DNA of 64,000 nt from Corallococcus caeni (GCF_036245865.1 NZ_BTTW01000004.1:620001-684000), one strand, 5' to 3'; positions 18,682-26,885 are shown, counted from the stretch's first letter. Numbers and translations: made by a program. Notes: generated from the sequence alone by a model not told the origin.

Positions 18682-19536
18682 GTGATGCGCGTGGGCAGGC
18701 CATGGACGACGTTCGGGAGGGAGGGCCGCGCGCGGGTCGCGCTGCTCGCCCTGGGACTGGGACTCACGGGGTGCAGTGCCGCGAGCGGGGACGAAGCCCC
18801 CGCGCGACAGGAGCGCCCGCTGGTCGCGGACGCGTCGCTCCGGCCGCCGCGCGCGGTGGACAGCCTGCTCAGCCTGTTCGACCAGACGGCCTCCGTGGTG
18901 GAGGGCGAAGTGCTGGACGTGCGCTCCGAGTACTCACCGCGCACCGGCCCGTGGACGGTGGTGACGCTGGGGAACGTGCGCGCGCACCTGGGCGCGGCGA
19001 CCCGAGAACTGCGTCTCAAGCAGGCTGGAGGGCTGCTGCCGGATGGGCGGCAGCTCGTGGTGAGCCACGTGCCCCGCTTCGTCCGGGGCGCGCGCTACGT
19101 GGTGTTCCTGCGCAACACCGGGTGGAGCCTGTCGCCGGTGCTGGACGAGCACGCGTTCCGCGTGGAGTCGGTGGGTGGCCGCGAGGTGCTCGTGGGGGCC
19201 GAGGGCGGGCTCGTGTCCGGCCTGGGTTCGGCGGGCGTGCGGCAGACGGCGCCGGTGTTCGAGTCGGTGGACCTGATGGGCGCGCGTCCGGCGATGCGCG
19301 CGGAGGCCCAGTCCCTGGGGGCCGCTCCGGAGGCGCTGGAGCGGGAGTCGTTTCTCTCGCTGCTCCAGAACCACCTGCGCGCGCGGGGGCTCACCGTGAC
19401 AGGGGCGTTCCGCGAGGAGCCCGTCGCCACCGCGTCGTCCCTGGCCGTGCCGGTGACGCCCGCCGTGGCGAACCCGGCGGCGCCGCGTGCCGTTCCCCTC
19501 CAGCCCGAGCGGGACGTCCCGCCCGGCCAGCCGTGA
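18682..19536 (+). CDS. Lipoprotein co-transcribed with a matrixin
   Basis: A 284-residue lipoprotein with lipobox LTGC after VALLALGLG. Residues about 60-170 (FDQTASVVEGEVLDVRSEY, WTVVTLGNVRAHLG, RYVVFLRNTGWSLSPV) resemble a small beta-barrel domain often found beside secreted metalloproteases in myxobacteria; this is my recollection of context and not a named family. The C-terminus is Pro/Ala-rich. The start is GTG 18682 (ATG 18685 also possible). The stop overlaps ATG 19536 as TGATG. Confidence 0.6.
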   Translation: MMRVGRPWTTFGREGRARVALLALGLGLTGCSAASGDEAPARQERPLVADASLRPPRAVDSLLSLFDQTASVVEGEVLDVRSEYSPRTGPWTVVTLGNVRAHLGAATRELRLKQAGGLLPDGRQLVVSHVPRFVRGARYVVFLRNTGWSLSPVLDEHAFRVESVGGREVLVGAEGGLVSGLGSAGVRQTAPVFESVDLMGARPAMRAEAQSLGAAPEALERESFLSLLQNHLRARGLTVTGAFREEPVATASSLAVPVTPAVANPAAPRAVPLQPERDVPPGQP

Positions 19537-19547
19537 TGAGGTCCGCC

Positions 19548-20567
19548 ATGAAGACAACGACATTCGTGGGCGCCGTCGCGGCGCTGGTGCTGGGCGGCAC
19601 GGAGGCGGGCGCCGCCGCCTGGGACACGTGCAACGGGACGCCGGTGAAGTGGTACAGCGGGCCGGTCGTGTACCGGAACCGGTGCAGCATCCCGGACTCC
19701 GGCAACGTCAACACGGCGTACTGGAACGGCTTGCGGCAGTGGGACGACCTGTCCCATCTCGTCAGTGGCTTCAACGTGAACGCGGCGACGGACTGCTCGT
19801 TGGATCACAGCGACGGGCAGAACGAGATCGGCCTGTGCGACCGGGCGGCCATCGACGGGAACAACGGCGTGACGTACTCCACGGTGGGGCTGTGCTTCAT
19901 CGGGAGCAACGGCATCGACGAGGCGGACGTCTGCATCGCCAGCGACCTGGACTTCACGCCGCGCACCGGGAGCGCCTTCGGCACGTCGGGCCGCAGCACG
20001 TTCGTGCACGAGGCGGGGCACTTCTTCGGCTTCAAGCACGAGGGAGGGCACAGCATCCTGCGCACCTCGCCGCCGCACCTGGTGACGGGCGGCTACGAGT
20101 CCTCCACGCTGTGGCCCACGAACGCGCAGGGCATGAACACGCTGTACGGCTATTCGCAGACGAAGCCCAACCTGCTGCCGTCGTCGATGGGCGTGGTGAG
20201 GGACGTGGCGCAGACGCTGGATCCCTCGGGCACCGTGACGGTGTGCCGAGGCACGGCGCAGAGCGTGAAGTTCTACGTGGGCAACATGGGCAACGCGGCC
20301 GTGTCGTCCTACACGCTGCGCGTGCGCTTGAGCCCGACGGCGCCGCCCAATGGCTACAGCGAGTCCACCACCGTGGTGGCCACGTACAACCACGCGCTGG
20401 GGGCGTTCTCGGAGGGCACCTACTCGCTGGGATTCACGGTACCGGCATCGCTGCCGTTCAACACGTACTACGTCTACCTGGACATGGATCCAGAGGGCGT
20501 GGTGTCCGAGCTGCGTGAGAACGACAACACCACCGTCAGCGCGATGACCCTACGGGTGGGCTGCTGA
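19548..20567 (+). CDS. Secreted matrixin-type metalloprotease with C-terminal CARDB-like domain
   Basis: A 339-residue secreted protease. After a signal peptide (MKTTTFVGAVAALVLGGTEA) comes a metzincin domain with the full zinc motif HEAGHFFGFKH (HExxHxxGxxH) and a Met-turn candidate in NAQGMNTLYGY. From about residue 225 the sequence is CARDB-like (VKFYVGNMGNAAVSSYTLRV ... VVSELRENDNTTVSA), a domain used for cell-surface adhesion. I prefer ATG 19548, because GAGG stands 6 nt upstream, over ATG 19536. The next lipoprotein starts 2 nt after the stop. Confidence 0.85.
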   Translation: MKTTTFVGAVAALVLGGTEAGAAAWDTCNGTPVKWYSGPVVYRNRCSIPDSGNVNTAYWNGLRQWDDLSHLVSGFNVNAATDCSLDHSDGQNEIGLCDRAAIDGNNGVTYSTVGLCFIGSNGIDEADVCIASDLDFTPRTGSAFGTSGRSTFVHEAGHFFGFKHEGGHSILRTSPPHLVTGGYESSTLWPTNAQGMNTLYGYSQTKPNLLPSSMGVVRDVAQTLDPSGTVTVCRGTAQSVKFYVGNMGNAAVSSYTLRVRLSPTAPPNGYSESTTVVATYNHALGAFSEGTYSLGFTVPASLPFNTYYVYLDMDPEGVVSELRENDNTTVSAMTLRVGC

Positions 20568-20569
20568 AC

Positions 20570-21229
20570 ATGCGGTACGGCGCCCTGGTGGCAGCGCTGC
20601 TCCTGGGCGCCTGCGCGAAGCCGAAGGAGGAGCCGATGGTGTCGCGAGGAGCGCTCAAGGGCGCTCCCGCGGCGTCGGCGTCCTCCGAAGGCTCCGAGCG
20701 TCCCCAGCCGCGCGGCGCGGCCACGGTGCGCACGGACAAAGGTACCTACTCGGCCCCGGCCGTGCGGTTCATCGCCGACTTCCCTGGCGGGCCGCCGGTG
20801 ACGCTGATGCGCGTCGCGCTGAGCGCGCAGTCGGAGGACGGAGGGACCTGGCGCTTCCGCATGGCGGTGGATGAGAAGTTCGTGAAGTCGAAACACGCCA
20901 CCGCGCGGATCCTCCCGCAGACGGCGTTGGGCCCGGGCCTCGCGGTGGTGGACTCCCAGCAGGCCAATGGGTCCTCGATGGCGATGGACGAAGGCACCCT
21001 GGAGCTGACCGTCACCGGAACACAGGCGAGGGGCGAAGTGCGAGCAAAGGACGGACGCGTGCGCGCGACGTTCGAAGGGCCGCTCACCGTCGAATGCACC
21101 GTGCCACCCGCGTGGCTGAGTGGAGCGAATGCGCCCGTCCCGTCCTCTCCCACGGATGGGACGGTCCGGGTGCCCGACGAGGCGCGGGTTACGCCGCAAT
21201 GCCGGTCCGTGGCGGACGCCTTCCGCTGA
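20570..21229 (+). CDS. Uncharacterised lipoprotein downstream of the matrixin
   Basis: A 219-residue lipoprotein (lipobox LLGAC, Cys15) with a Ser/Ala/Gly-rich linker followed by a beta-rich domain (VRFIADFPGGPPVTLMRVALSAQ, LELTVTGTQARGEVRAKDG). Two late cysteines (VECTVPP, TPQCRS) may form a disulfide. It starts 2 nt after the matrixin stop, so the three genes from 18682 form one unit. The function is unknown; it may assist or inhibit the protease. Confidence 0.6.
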   Translation: MRYGALVAALLLGACAKPKEEPMVSRGALKGAPAASASSEGSERPQPRGAATVRTDKGTYSAPAVRFIADFPGGPPVTLMRVALSAQSEDGGTWRFRMAVDEKFVKSKHATARILPQTALGPGLAVVDSQQANGSSMAMDEGTLELTVTGTQARGEVRAKDGRVRATFEGPLTVECTVPPAWLSGANAPVPSSPTDGTVRVPDEARVTPQCRSVADAFR

Positions 21230-21289
21230 GGCCGCACCGACCCCAGGCCCCAGCCACCAAGCCGCACCTCTCCCGGCCGACGCCCTCCC

Positions 21290-21314
21290 AACTGGTCCGA
21301 CAGTCGGACCAGTT
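21290..21314. repeat. Perfect 25-bp palindrome between convergent genes
   Basis: Arms of 12 nt (AACTGGTCCGAC and its exact complement) flank a single central A. It lies 61 nt after the lipoprotein stop and 77 nt before the rtcR stop. There is no U tract on either side. It may be a terminator without U tract or a dimeric protein-binding site. Confidence 0.7.
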
Positions 21315-21390
21315 CATCGGGTGCGCCGCCGACGGGGGCGCCATCGCGGGGTTCTCGCCTTCTCATCCACTGGGGCCACGGGGGACCGCG

Positions 21391-23022
21391 TCACTCCGCG
21401 TCACGGCCACTCACGTCGGACCAGGCCAGCCCGAAGCGGGCCAGGTACTTCCGGAGCCGGTCCGCGTCATTGACGCTCTTCTTCTGCGCACGCGACTGCG
21501 CGAACAGCGTCCGGCCCGCGTCCGACAACGAGCGCGCGGAGCGGCACACAGAGACCACATCCGCGAGCTGCACCCGGTCGAACCGATCCAGCTCCGCCGC
21601 GCGCGCCGGGCCCATCACCTCCGCCAGCACGTCCTCGCTCCCGGACGTCGCCGCCGTGCCCGCCGGCCGCCACTGCGCGCGCAGCCGCTCCAGCTCCTCG
21701 TCCACCACCTCGCGGGTCATCCGTCCGCCCGCGGCCAGCGTGGACATGCGCAGCACCGCCGCGTTGAGGTCTCGGAAGTTGCCGCTCCACCGGGCCTCCG
21801 GGGACGTGGCGAAGCGCAGGAAGTACTCCTGGGCCTCCTTGCTCATCGTCACCCGGGTGCCCAGCGCCTGTGAGGCCTGATCCAGCTCGTATTGCAGGTT
21901 GGGCGCGATGTCCTCTGGACGCTCGCGCAGCGCGGGCAGCCGGAAGGTCCACAGGTTGATGCGCGCGAGCAGGTCCTCGCGGAACCGTCCCCTCTCCACG
22001 TCCAGTTGGAGGTCGCGGTTCGTCCCCGCGATGAGCTGGAAGTCGCTCTCCGCCTCCTTGTCCGCGCCCACGGGCAGGAACCGCTTGTCCTCCAGCGCGC
22101 GCAGCAACATGGCCTGCTCGTCCGCACCCAGCTCGCCAATCTCGTCCAGGAACAGCACGCCGCCGTTCGCTTGCCGCATCAGTCCGGGCCGGTCACCCAC
22201 CGCGCCCGTGAACGCGCCCTTCACGTGGCCAAAGAGCGTGGACATGGCTCCGTCGCCGCGCAGCGTGGCGCAGTTCAAGTCCACGAACGGCCCCGCCACC
22301 TGGTTGCGCGCCTTCTTCAGCGCGTAGATGCGCTTGGCGAGCTGTGACTTGCCCGCGCCCGTGGGCCCCGTCAGCAGCAGCGGCGCGCGGGATTGCACCG
22401 CCACCTGTTCAATCCGCTCGATGAGCCGGTTGAACGCGGCGTTGTGCGTGTCGATGCCGGACTTGAGGAACGACAGGCCCTCGCGCTGCTGCCGCCGGAA
22501 GCGCGCCGCCAGCGTGTCGTAGTTCGACAGGTCCAGGTCGATGATGGCGTGCGTGCCCACCGCCCCGTGTTCCTTCCCCTTGCCCGGGGACGTCTGCACC
22601 AGCCGGCCCGGAATCAGCCGGCTCTCCACCAGGAGGAACATGCAGATCTGCGCGATGTGCGTGCCCGTGGTGATGTGCACCAGGTAGTCCTCTTCCTCCG
22701 GGTGGAAGGACTGCGCACGCACGTGGTCCAGCAGCGCGCCATACGTCTCCTCCAGGTTCCACGGGTCCCGGATGGGCAGCGACGTCAGCCGCACCTGCGT
22801 CTCCGGTGACACCTGCGCGATGTCCGCCTGGATGACCGCCGCCAGCGACGTCGCCTGGGGCGGGTGCAGCAGCTCCAGCCGGTGCACCAGCAGGTCCTCC
22901 TGCTGACACAGCGACACCGTGGGCCGCCACCGCGTCCAGCGCTGCGACCCCATCCCCGTGTCCAGCGTCGTCCCCAGCATCCCGATGACGACCGTGCGCC
23001 GCGTCTTCGCCTTTTGAGCCAT
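21391..23022 (-). CDS. rtcR: RtcR: sigma54-dependent activator of RNA repair genes
   Basis: A 543-residue bacterial enhancer-binding protein. Residues about 10-175 are the RtcR regulatory domain (CARF-like: VVIGMLGTTLD at the start, VHITTGTHIAQICMFLLVE near 115-135), thought to sense RNA ligands. The AAA+ domain has Walker A GPTGAGKS (219-226), the sigma54-contact loop GAFTGA (269-274) and Walker B VLFLDEIGEL. The C-terminal helix-turn-helix region follows (LRKYLARFGLAW). It is divergent from rtcB across 147 bp that hold a palindrome and a sigma54 promoter. The length and domain order match E. coli RtcR. Confidence 0.95.
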   Translation of the reverse strand: MAQKAKTRRTVVIGMLGTTLDTGMGSQRWTRWRPTVSLCQQEDLLVHRLELLHPPQATSLAAVIQADIAQVSPETQVRLTSLPIRDPWNLEETYGALLDHVRAQSFHPEEEDYLVHITTGTHIAQICMFLLVESRLIPGRLVQTSPGKGKEHGAVGTHAIIDLDLSNYDTLAARFRRQQREGLSFLKSGIDTHNAAFNRLIERIEQVAVQSRAPLLLTGPTGAGKSQLAKRIYALKKARNQVAGPFVDLNCATLRGDGAMSTLFGHVKGAFTGAVGDRPGLMRQANGGVLFLDEIGELGADEQAMLLRALEDKRFLPVGADKEAESDFQLIAGTNRDLQLDVERGRFREDLLARINLWTFRLPALRERPEDIAPNLQYELDQASQALGTRVTMSKEAQEYFLRFATSPEARWSGNFRDLNAAVLRMSTLAAGGRMTREVVDEELERLRAQWRPAGTAATSGSEDVLAEVMGPARAAELDRFDRVQLADVVSVCRSARSLSDAGRTLFAQSRAQKKSVNDADRLRKYLARFGLAWSDVSGRDAE

Positions 23023-23024
23023 CA

Positions 23025-23049
23025 GGATAGATATTTATCCCATGGGATA
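23025..23049. promoter_or_regulatory. Candidate RtcR binding site
   Basis: GGATA-n6-TATCC (23025-23040) merges into the perfect 14-bp palindrome TATCCCATGGGATA (23036-23049), giving three or four related half-sites. It lies 45 nt upstream of the rtcB -24 element and beside the rtcR start, a usual place for an enhancer-binding protein. Confidence 0.6.
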
Positions 23050-23091
23050 TGGATTTCCAGCCTGCCTGGTGGGCTTCCCTCGGAAACGGTG

Positions 23092-23108
23092 TTGGCACGC
23101 CGGCTGCT
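23092..23108 (+). promoter_or_regulatory. sigma54 promoter of rtcB(A)
   Basis: TTGGCACGCCGGCTGCT matches TGGCAC-N5-TTGC with one change. The invariant GG (23094-23095) and GC (23106-23107) are exactly 10 nt apart. Transcription would start near 23119, about 50 nt before rtcB. Confidence 0.82.
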
Positions 23109-23169
23109 CTAGCTCCCCCACGTGACCGGGACACAGCGCCCGAGTCGAACGACCGAAAGGTGCAGAGCC

Positions 23170-24405
23170 ATGGACCGCGTGAACACGAACTACGAAGTGC
23201 TGTCGGACGAAGCGGGCCGCCCCATCAAGGCGTGGACGGTGGGGGTGCCGTTCGAGGACGAGGCGAAGAAGCAGCTCCGCAACCTCCGCGGCCTGCCCTT
23301 TATCCACAAGTGGGTCGCGGTGATGCCGGACGTGCACCGCGGTTACGGCGCGACGGTCGGGAGCGTGGTGCCCACGGTGGGCGCGGTGGTGCCGGCGGCG
23401 GTGGGCGTGGACATCGGATGCGGGATGATCGCCGTGCGCACGACGCTGCGCGCCGGGCAGCTGCCGGACTCGCTGCGCGGGGTGCGCTCGGCCATCGAGG
23501 CGGCGGTGCCGCACGGCCGTACGGACAACGGCGGCCGGAATGACCGTGGCGCGTGGAAGGACTCGCCCGTGACGCATACCGCTGCCTGGGCCCGCCTGGC
23601 GGAAGGGTACGCGCGCATCGTCGCGAAGCACCCGCGCATCGGCCGTGGGCCGGAGCTGGCGCACCTGGGAACGCTGGGAACGGGTAACCACTTCATCGAG
23701 CTGTGCGTCGATGAGGCGGACGGTGTGTGGCTGATGCTGCACTCGGGGTCGCGCGGGGTGGGTAACCGCATCGGAAGCCACTTCATCGAGCTGGCGAAGG
23801 AGGACATGCAGCGCTTCTTCGTCCGCCTTCCGGACGCGGACCTGGCGTACCTGCCGGAGGGGACGGAGCACTTCGATGACTACGTGTTCGCGGTGAGCTG
23901 GGCGCAGGACTTCGCGGCGATGAACCGCGAGCTCATGCTGCACTCGGCGGTGGAGGCCCTGAAGGCGAGCGGTGAGCTGCCCCCGTTCGAGCTGTCCGAG
24001 TCCGCGGTGAACTGCCACCACAACTACATCTCGCGCGAGCACCACTTCGGAAAGAACTGCTTCGTGACCCGCAAGGGCGCGGTGCGGGCGCGCGAGGGCG
24101 ACATGGGAATCATCCCCGGCAGCATGGGGGCCCGTTCCTACATCGTCCGCGGGAAGGGAAACGAGGATGCGTTCCACTCGTGCAGCCACGGCGCGGGCCG
24201 CGTGATGTCGCGGGAAGCGGCGAAGAAGCGCTTCACGCTGGAGGACCACGCGAAGGCGACCGAGGGCGTGGAGTGCCGCAAGGACGTGGACGTGATTGAC
24301 GAGACGCCGGCCGCGTACAAGCCCATCGACGCCGTGATGGCCGCGCAGGCGGACCTGGTGGAGGTCGTCCACACGCTCAAGCAGGTGGTGTGCGTGAAGG
24401 GATAG
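23170..24405 (+). CDS. rtcB: RtcB 3'-phosphate RNA ligase
   Basis: A 411-residue GTP- and Mn-dependent ligase joining 2',3'-cyclic phosphate or 3'-phosphate RNA ends to 5'-OH ends. Conserved features are VGVDIGCGM (D81, C84), GTGNHFIEL, MLHSGSRGVGN, NCHHNYISREHH and CSHGAGRVMSR, whose His is the guanylated residue in E. coli. The length equals the classical enterobacterial RtcB. I start at ATG 23170 (MDRVNTNYEVL). Expression is expected from the sigma54 promoter at 23092 under RtcR. rtcA follows after 186 nt. Confidence 0.96.
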   Translation: MDRVNTNYEVLSDEAGRPIKAWTVGVPFEDEAKKQLRNLRGLPFIHKWVAVMPDVHRGYGATVGSVVPTVGAVVPAAVGVDIGCGMIAVRTTLRAGQLPDSLRGVRSAIEAAVPHGRTDNGGRNDRGAWKDSPVTHTAAWARLAEGYARIVAKHPRIGRGPELAHLGTLGTGNHFIELCVDEADGVWLMLHSGSRGVGNRIGSHFIELAKEDMQRFFVRLPDADLAYLPEGTEHFDDYVFAVSWAQDFAAMNRELMLHSAVEALKASGELPPFELSESAVNCHHNYISREHHFGKNCFVTRKGAVRAREGDMGIIPGSMGARSYIVRGKGNEDAFHSCSHGAGRVMSREAAKKRFTLEDHAKATEGVECRKDVDVIDETPAAYKPIDAVMAAQADLVEVVHTLKQVVCVKG

Positions 24406-24514
24406 CCGAAGCACAACCCACCCGCCGCCCCGCGGAGGTGCACATGCCGGGATGAAGCCACCGAGGCGCCCGTTCCCCCGAAGAGGTCCGCGCGAGCGGC
24501 CGTTAAGGTGGGGG

Positions 24515-24534
24515 AGCGGGCGCCGCTATTTTTT
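24515..24534 (+). terminator. Weak terminator or attenuator between rtcB and rtcA
   Basis: AGCGG-GCG-CCGCT (24515-24527) followed by ATTTTTT. The stem is only 5 bp, so partial readthrough into rtcA is likely if it acts at all. Confidence 0.45.
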
Positions 24535-24591
24535 GTCATCAGGGATGGGATGCTGCATCCGTCCGCGAGCGCGCAAAGGAGCACCACGCAC

Positions 24592-25608
24592 ATGGTTCGC
24601 ATCGATGGTTCACAGGGGGAGGGGGGCGGCCAGGTGCTGCGCACCGCGCTGGCGCTGTCGCTGGTGACGGGCACGCCGTTCGAGATGGTCAACGTGCGCG
24701 CGGGCCGCGCCAAGCCGGGCCTGCTGCGCCAGCACCTCACCGCGCTCAAGGCCGCGGAGGCCGTGGGCGCCGCGGAGGTGACGGGCGCGGAGCTGGGCTC
24801 CAGGCAGCTGTCCTTCCACCCGCGCGCGCTGACGGCGGGCAACTACCACTTCGCGGTGGGCACGGCGGGCAGCGCGACGCTGGTGTTCCAGACGGTGTTG
24901 CCCGCGCTGCTGCACGCGGAAGGGGTCTCCACGCTGATGCTGGAGGGAGGGACGCACAACCCGGCGGCGCCGCCGTTCGACTTCCTGGAGAAGGCGTACC
25001 TGCCGCTGTTGCGCCGCATGGGTCCGCGCGTGGACGTGACGCTGGAGCGGCCCGGCTTCTACCCGGCCGGCGGTGGCCGCTTCCGCGTGGACATCCATCC
25101 CGCGAAGCTCCAGCCGCTCCAGTTGATGGAGCGCGGCCGGGTGCTGCGCACGGAGGCCGTGGCCCAGGTGGCGGCCATCCCCTTCGACGTGGCGAAGCGC
25201 GAGTTGGAGACCGTGGCCGCCGTGCTGAAGCTGCGGCCGGATCAGCAGCGGCCGGAGGAGCTCAAGCGCGCCTTCGGCCCGGGCAACGTGCTGCGCGTCG
25301 AGGTGGAGAGCGAGCACGTGACGGAGGTCTTCACCGGCTTCGGTGAGCGCGGCAAGCGCGCGGAGGTCGTGGGCGAGGAGGTGGCCGCGAAGGTGAAGCG
25401 CTACCTGGACGCCGGTGTGCCCGTGGGCGAGCACCTGTGTGATCAGCTCCTCCTGCTGTGTGCCCTGGCGAAGGGCGGGAGCTTCCGCACGCTGGCGCTG
25501 GACAGCCACGCGCTCACGCAGCGCGACACGATGGCGCACTTCCTGGACGTGAAGATGGACGTGCACGAGGTGGAGCACGACGTGCACGAAGTGACCGTGC
25601 GCGCCTGA
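24592..25608 (+). CDS. rtcA: RtcA RNA 3'-terminal phosphate cyclase
   Basis: A 338-residue ATP-dependent cyclase that converts RNA 3'-phosphates to 2',3'-cyclic phosphates. It opens with the family signature IDGSQGEGGGQVLRTAL, then LTALKAAEAVGAAEV, GTAGSATLVFQTVLPALL, EGGTHNPAAPPFDFLE and GFYPAGGGRF. The His nucleophile region is at the C-terminus near LDSHALTQRDTMAHF. ATG 24592 has AAAGGAG upstream. With rtcR and rtcB it completes the RNA repair cluster. Confidence 0.95.
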   Translation: MVRIDGSQGEGGGQVLRTALALSLVTGTPFEMVNVRAGRAKPGLLRQHLTALKAAEAVGAAEVTGAELGSRQLSFHPRALTAGNYHFAVGTAGSATLVFQTVLPALLHAEGVSTLMLEGGTHNPAAPPFDFLEKAYLPLLRRMGPRVDVTLERPGFYPAGGGRFRVDIHPAKLQPLQLMERGRVLRTEAVAQVAAIPFDVAKRELETVAAVLKLRPDQQRPEELKRAFGPGNVLRVEVESEHVTEVFTGFGERGKRAEVVGEEVAAKVKRYLDAGVPVGEHLCDQLLLLCALAKGGSFRTLALDSHALTQRDTMAHFLDVKMDVHEVEHDVHEVTVRA

Positions 25609-25627
25609 GACGGGGCAGGGCACGGAC

Positions 25628-25670
25628 GGTGCCTCGTCCGCCCGGATGCCCGGCGGACGGACGAGGTACC
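25628..25670 (+). terminator. Long stem-loop after rtcA
   Basis: GGTGCCTCGTCCG (25628-25640) pairs with CGGACGAGGTACC (25658-25670) over 13 bp with one G-U. The 17-nt loop can fold further. No U tract is seen; probably a transcript end or stability element. Confidence 0.5.
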
Positions 25671-25743
25671 TCCGCCAGCGGGAGGCAACCCGTGGCGTTA
25701 CCTCGCATCCTTCCTACGTTGTGACCCGTGGGGGAGGCTGCGC

Positions 25744-26601
25744 GTGGCCGAAGTTCCTGAAGTGGAGATCATCGTCCGGGACCTGAAGCAGGCCGTCGTG
25801 GGCCGCCGCTTCGTGGACGCGGAGGTACTGGTGCCCGCGGCGGTGCGCTTCGCCTCGCCGCCGGACTTCATCCAGAACCTCCGGGGCCGCAAGGTGCTCA
25901 ACGCGGAGCGGCGCGCGAAGTTCATGCTGCTGACGCTGGATGACGGACAGACGCTCGCGCTGCACTTCATGCTGTGGGGGGAGTTGCAGCTGCGGCCCTC
26001 CGGCAGCGAGCGGCCTCCCGCGACGCTCGTGGTCCTCACGCTGGAGGGCAACGAGGAACTCCAGCTCACCGACACGCTGGGCTATGCGCGCGTGGCGCTG
26101 GGGCCCACGGCGATGCTGGCCACGCAGCTCAAGCTGGAGGAGCTGGGGCCGGAGGCGCTCGACGAGGCCTTCACGGCGGAGATGCTGGCGAAGCTGCTCC
26201 GGCGCAGGCGCAGCGCGCTCAAGACGGTGCTCCTGAACCAGCGCGTGCTCGCGGGCCTGGGCAACCGCGACGCGGACGAGAGCATGTGGGCGGCGGGCAT
26301 CGACCCCCGGCGGCTGGCGTCGTCGCTGTCCCCCTCCGAAATCGTGCGGCTGCACCGGGGCATCCGCGACGTGCTGGAGGAGGGGCTGCGGCTGCGCGGC
26401 ACGCAGCGCGACCTGTTCGGCGTGCAGGGGCAGGCGAAGCACCGGCGCAACATCTTCGGCAAGACGGGAGCGCCCTGTCCCCGCTGCGCCACGCCCGTGT
26501 CGCACCTGAGAATCGGGGGCCGCAACACGCACTGGTGCGCGCACTGCCAGCCCGCGGACGGCGCCGCGCCCGAGGCCCCGGCGCAGACCTCTCTGCTCTG
26601 A
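25744..26601 (+). CDS. Fpg/Nei family DNA glycosylase-like protein lacking the N-terminal proline
   Basis: A 285-residue homologue of formamidopyrimidine-DNA glycosylase. It retains EVPEVEIIVRDL, the Lys of ERRAKFMLL (Lys57 equivalent), a helix-two-turn-helix with GLGNRDADES, and a C-terminal zinc finger CPRC...CAHC with the conserved Arg in GGRNTHWC. Fpg and Nei use Pro2 as nucleophile (MPELPE, MPEGPE); here the start is GTG-GCC-GAA, giving Ala2. The start is well fixed: GGGGGAGG lies 6 nt upstream and the family N-terminus aligns at once. The RRFG loop is replaced by GYARV. It may use the Ala2 amine, as NEIL3 uses Val2, or be non-catalytic. Confidence 0.82.
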   Translation: MAEVPEVEIIVRDLKQAVVGRRFVDAEVLVPAAVRFASPPDFIQNLRGRKVLNAERRAKFMLLTLDDGQTLALHFMLWGELQLRPSGSERPPATLVVLTLEGNEELQLTDTLGYARVALGPTAMLATQLKLEELGPEALDEAFTAEMLAKLLRRRRSALKTVLLNQRVLAGLGNRDADESMWAAGIDPRRLASSLSPSEIVRLHRGIRDVLEEGLRLRGTQRDLFGVQGQAKHRRNIFGKTGAPCPRCATPVSHLRIGGRNTHWCAHCQPADGAAPEAPAQTSLL

Positions 26602-26621
26602 CAAGGCCCCCGGTGGCTGGT

Positions 26622-26879
26622 ATGAACGGGCGCGTGTCCGACGTTCCCGCCCCCTCGCCCCTGGCCCTCGAAGACGCGCTCTCGCGCGCGAGCGCGGAGC
26701 ACCAGCTCCCCAGCTACTACCAGTCCAGCGTGCGCCCGCTCCTGCGCAACCCAGAAGGGCGCTGGCCGCACTGCTGCGGCGGAGGCTGCGAGCCGTGCGC
26801 CCAGACGCTCATCCGCGTCGCGCTGCGCACGCTGGAGCTGATGGGCACGCCGCGCCAGAGCCCTCCGCCGGACTTCTAG
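26622..26879 (+). CDS. Small Cys-rich protein with a CCGGGCxxC motif
   Basis: An 85-residue protein. The N-terminal half is helical (LALEDALSRASAEHQLPSYY), then comes WPHCCGGGCEPCAQTLIRV with four cysteines, a likely metal or cluster site. The motif recalls the CCGxGCxxC pattern of the oxidoreductase-like domain family, but I do not claim membership. GTG 26634 is another possible start. It stands 20 nt after the glycosylase gene and 6 nt before the stop of the opposite-strand gene. Confidence 0.6.
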   Translation: MNGRVSDVPAPSPLALEDALSRASAEHQLPSYYQSSVRPLLRNPEGRWPHCCGGGCEPCAQTLIRVALRTLELMGTPRQSPPPDF

Positions 26880-26885
26880 GGACTT

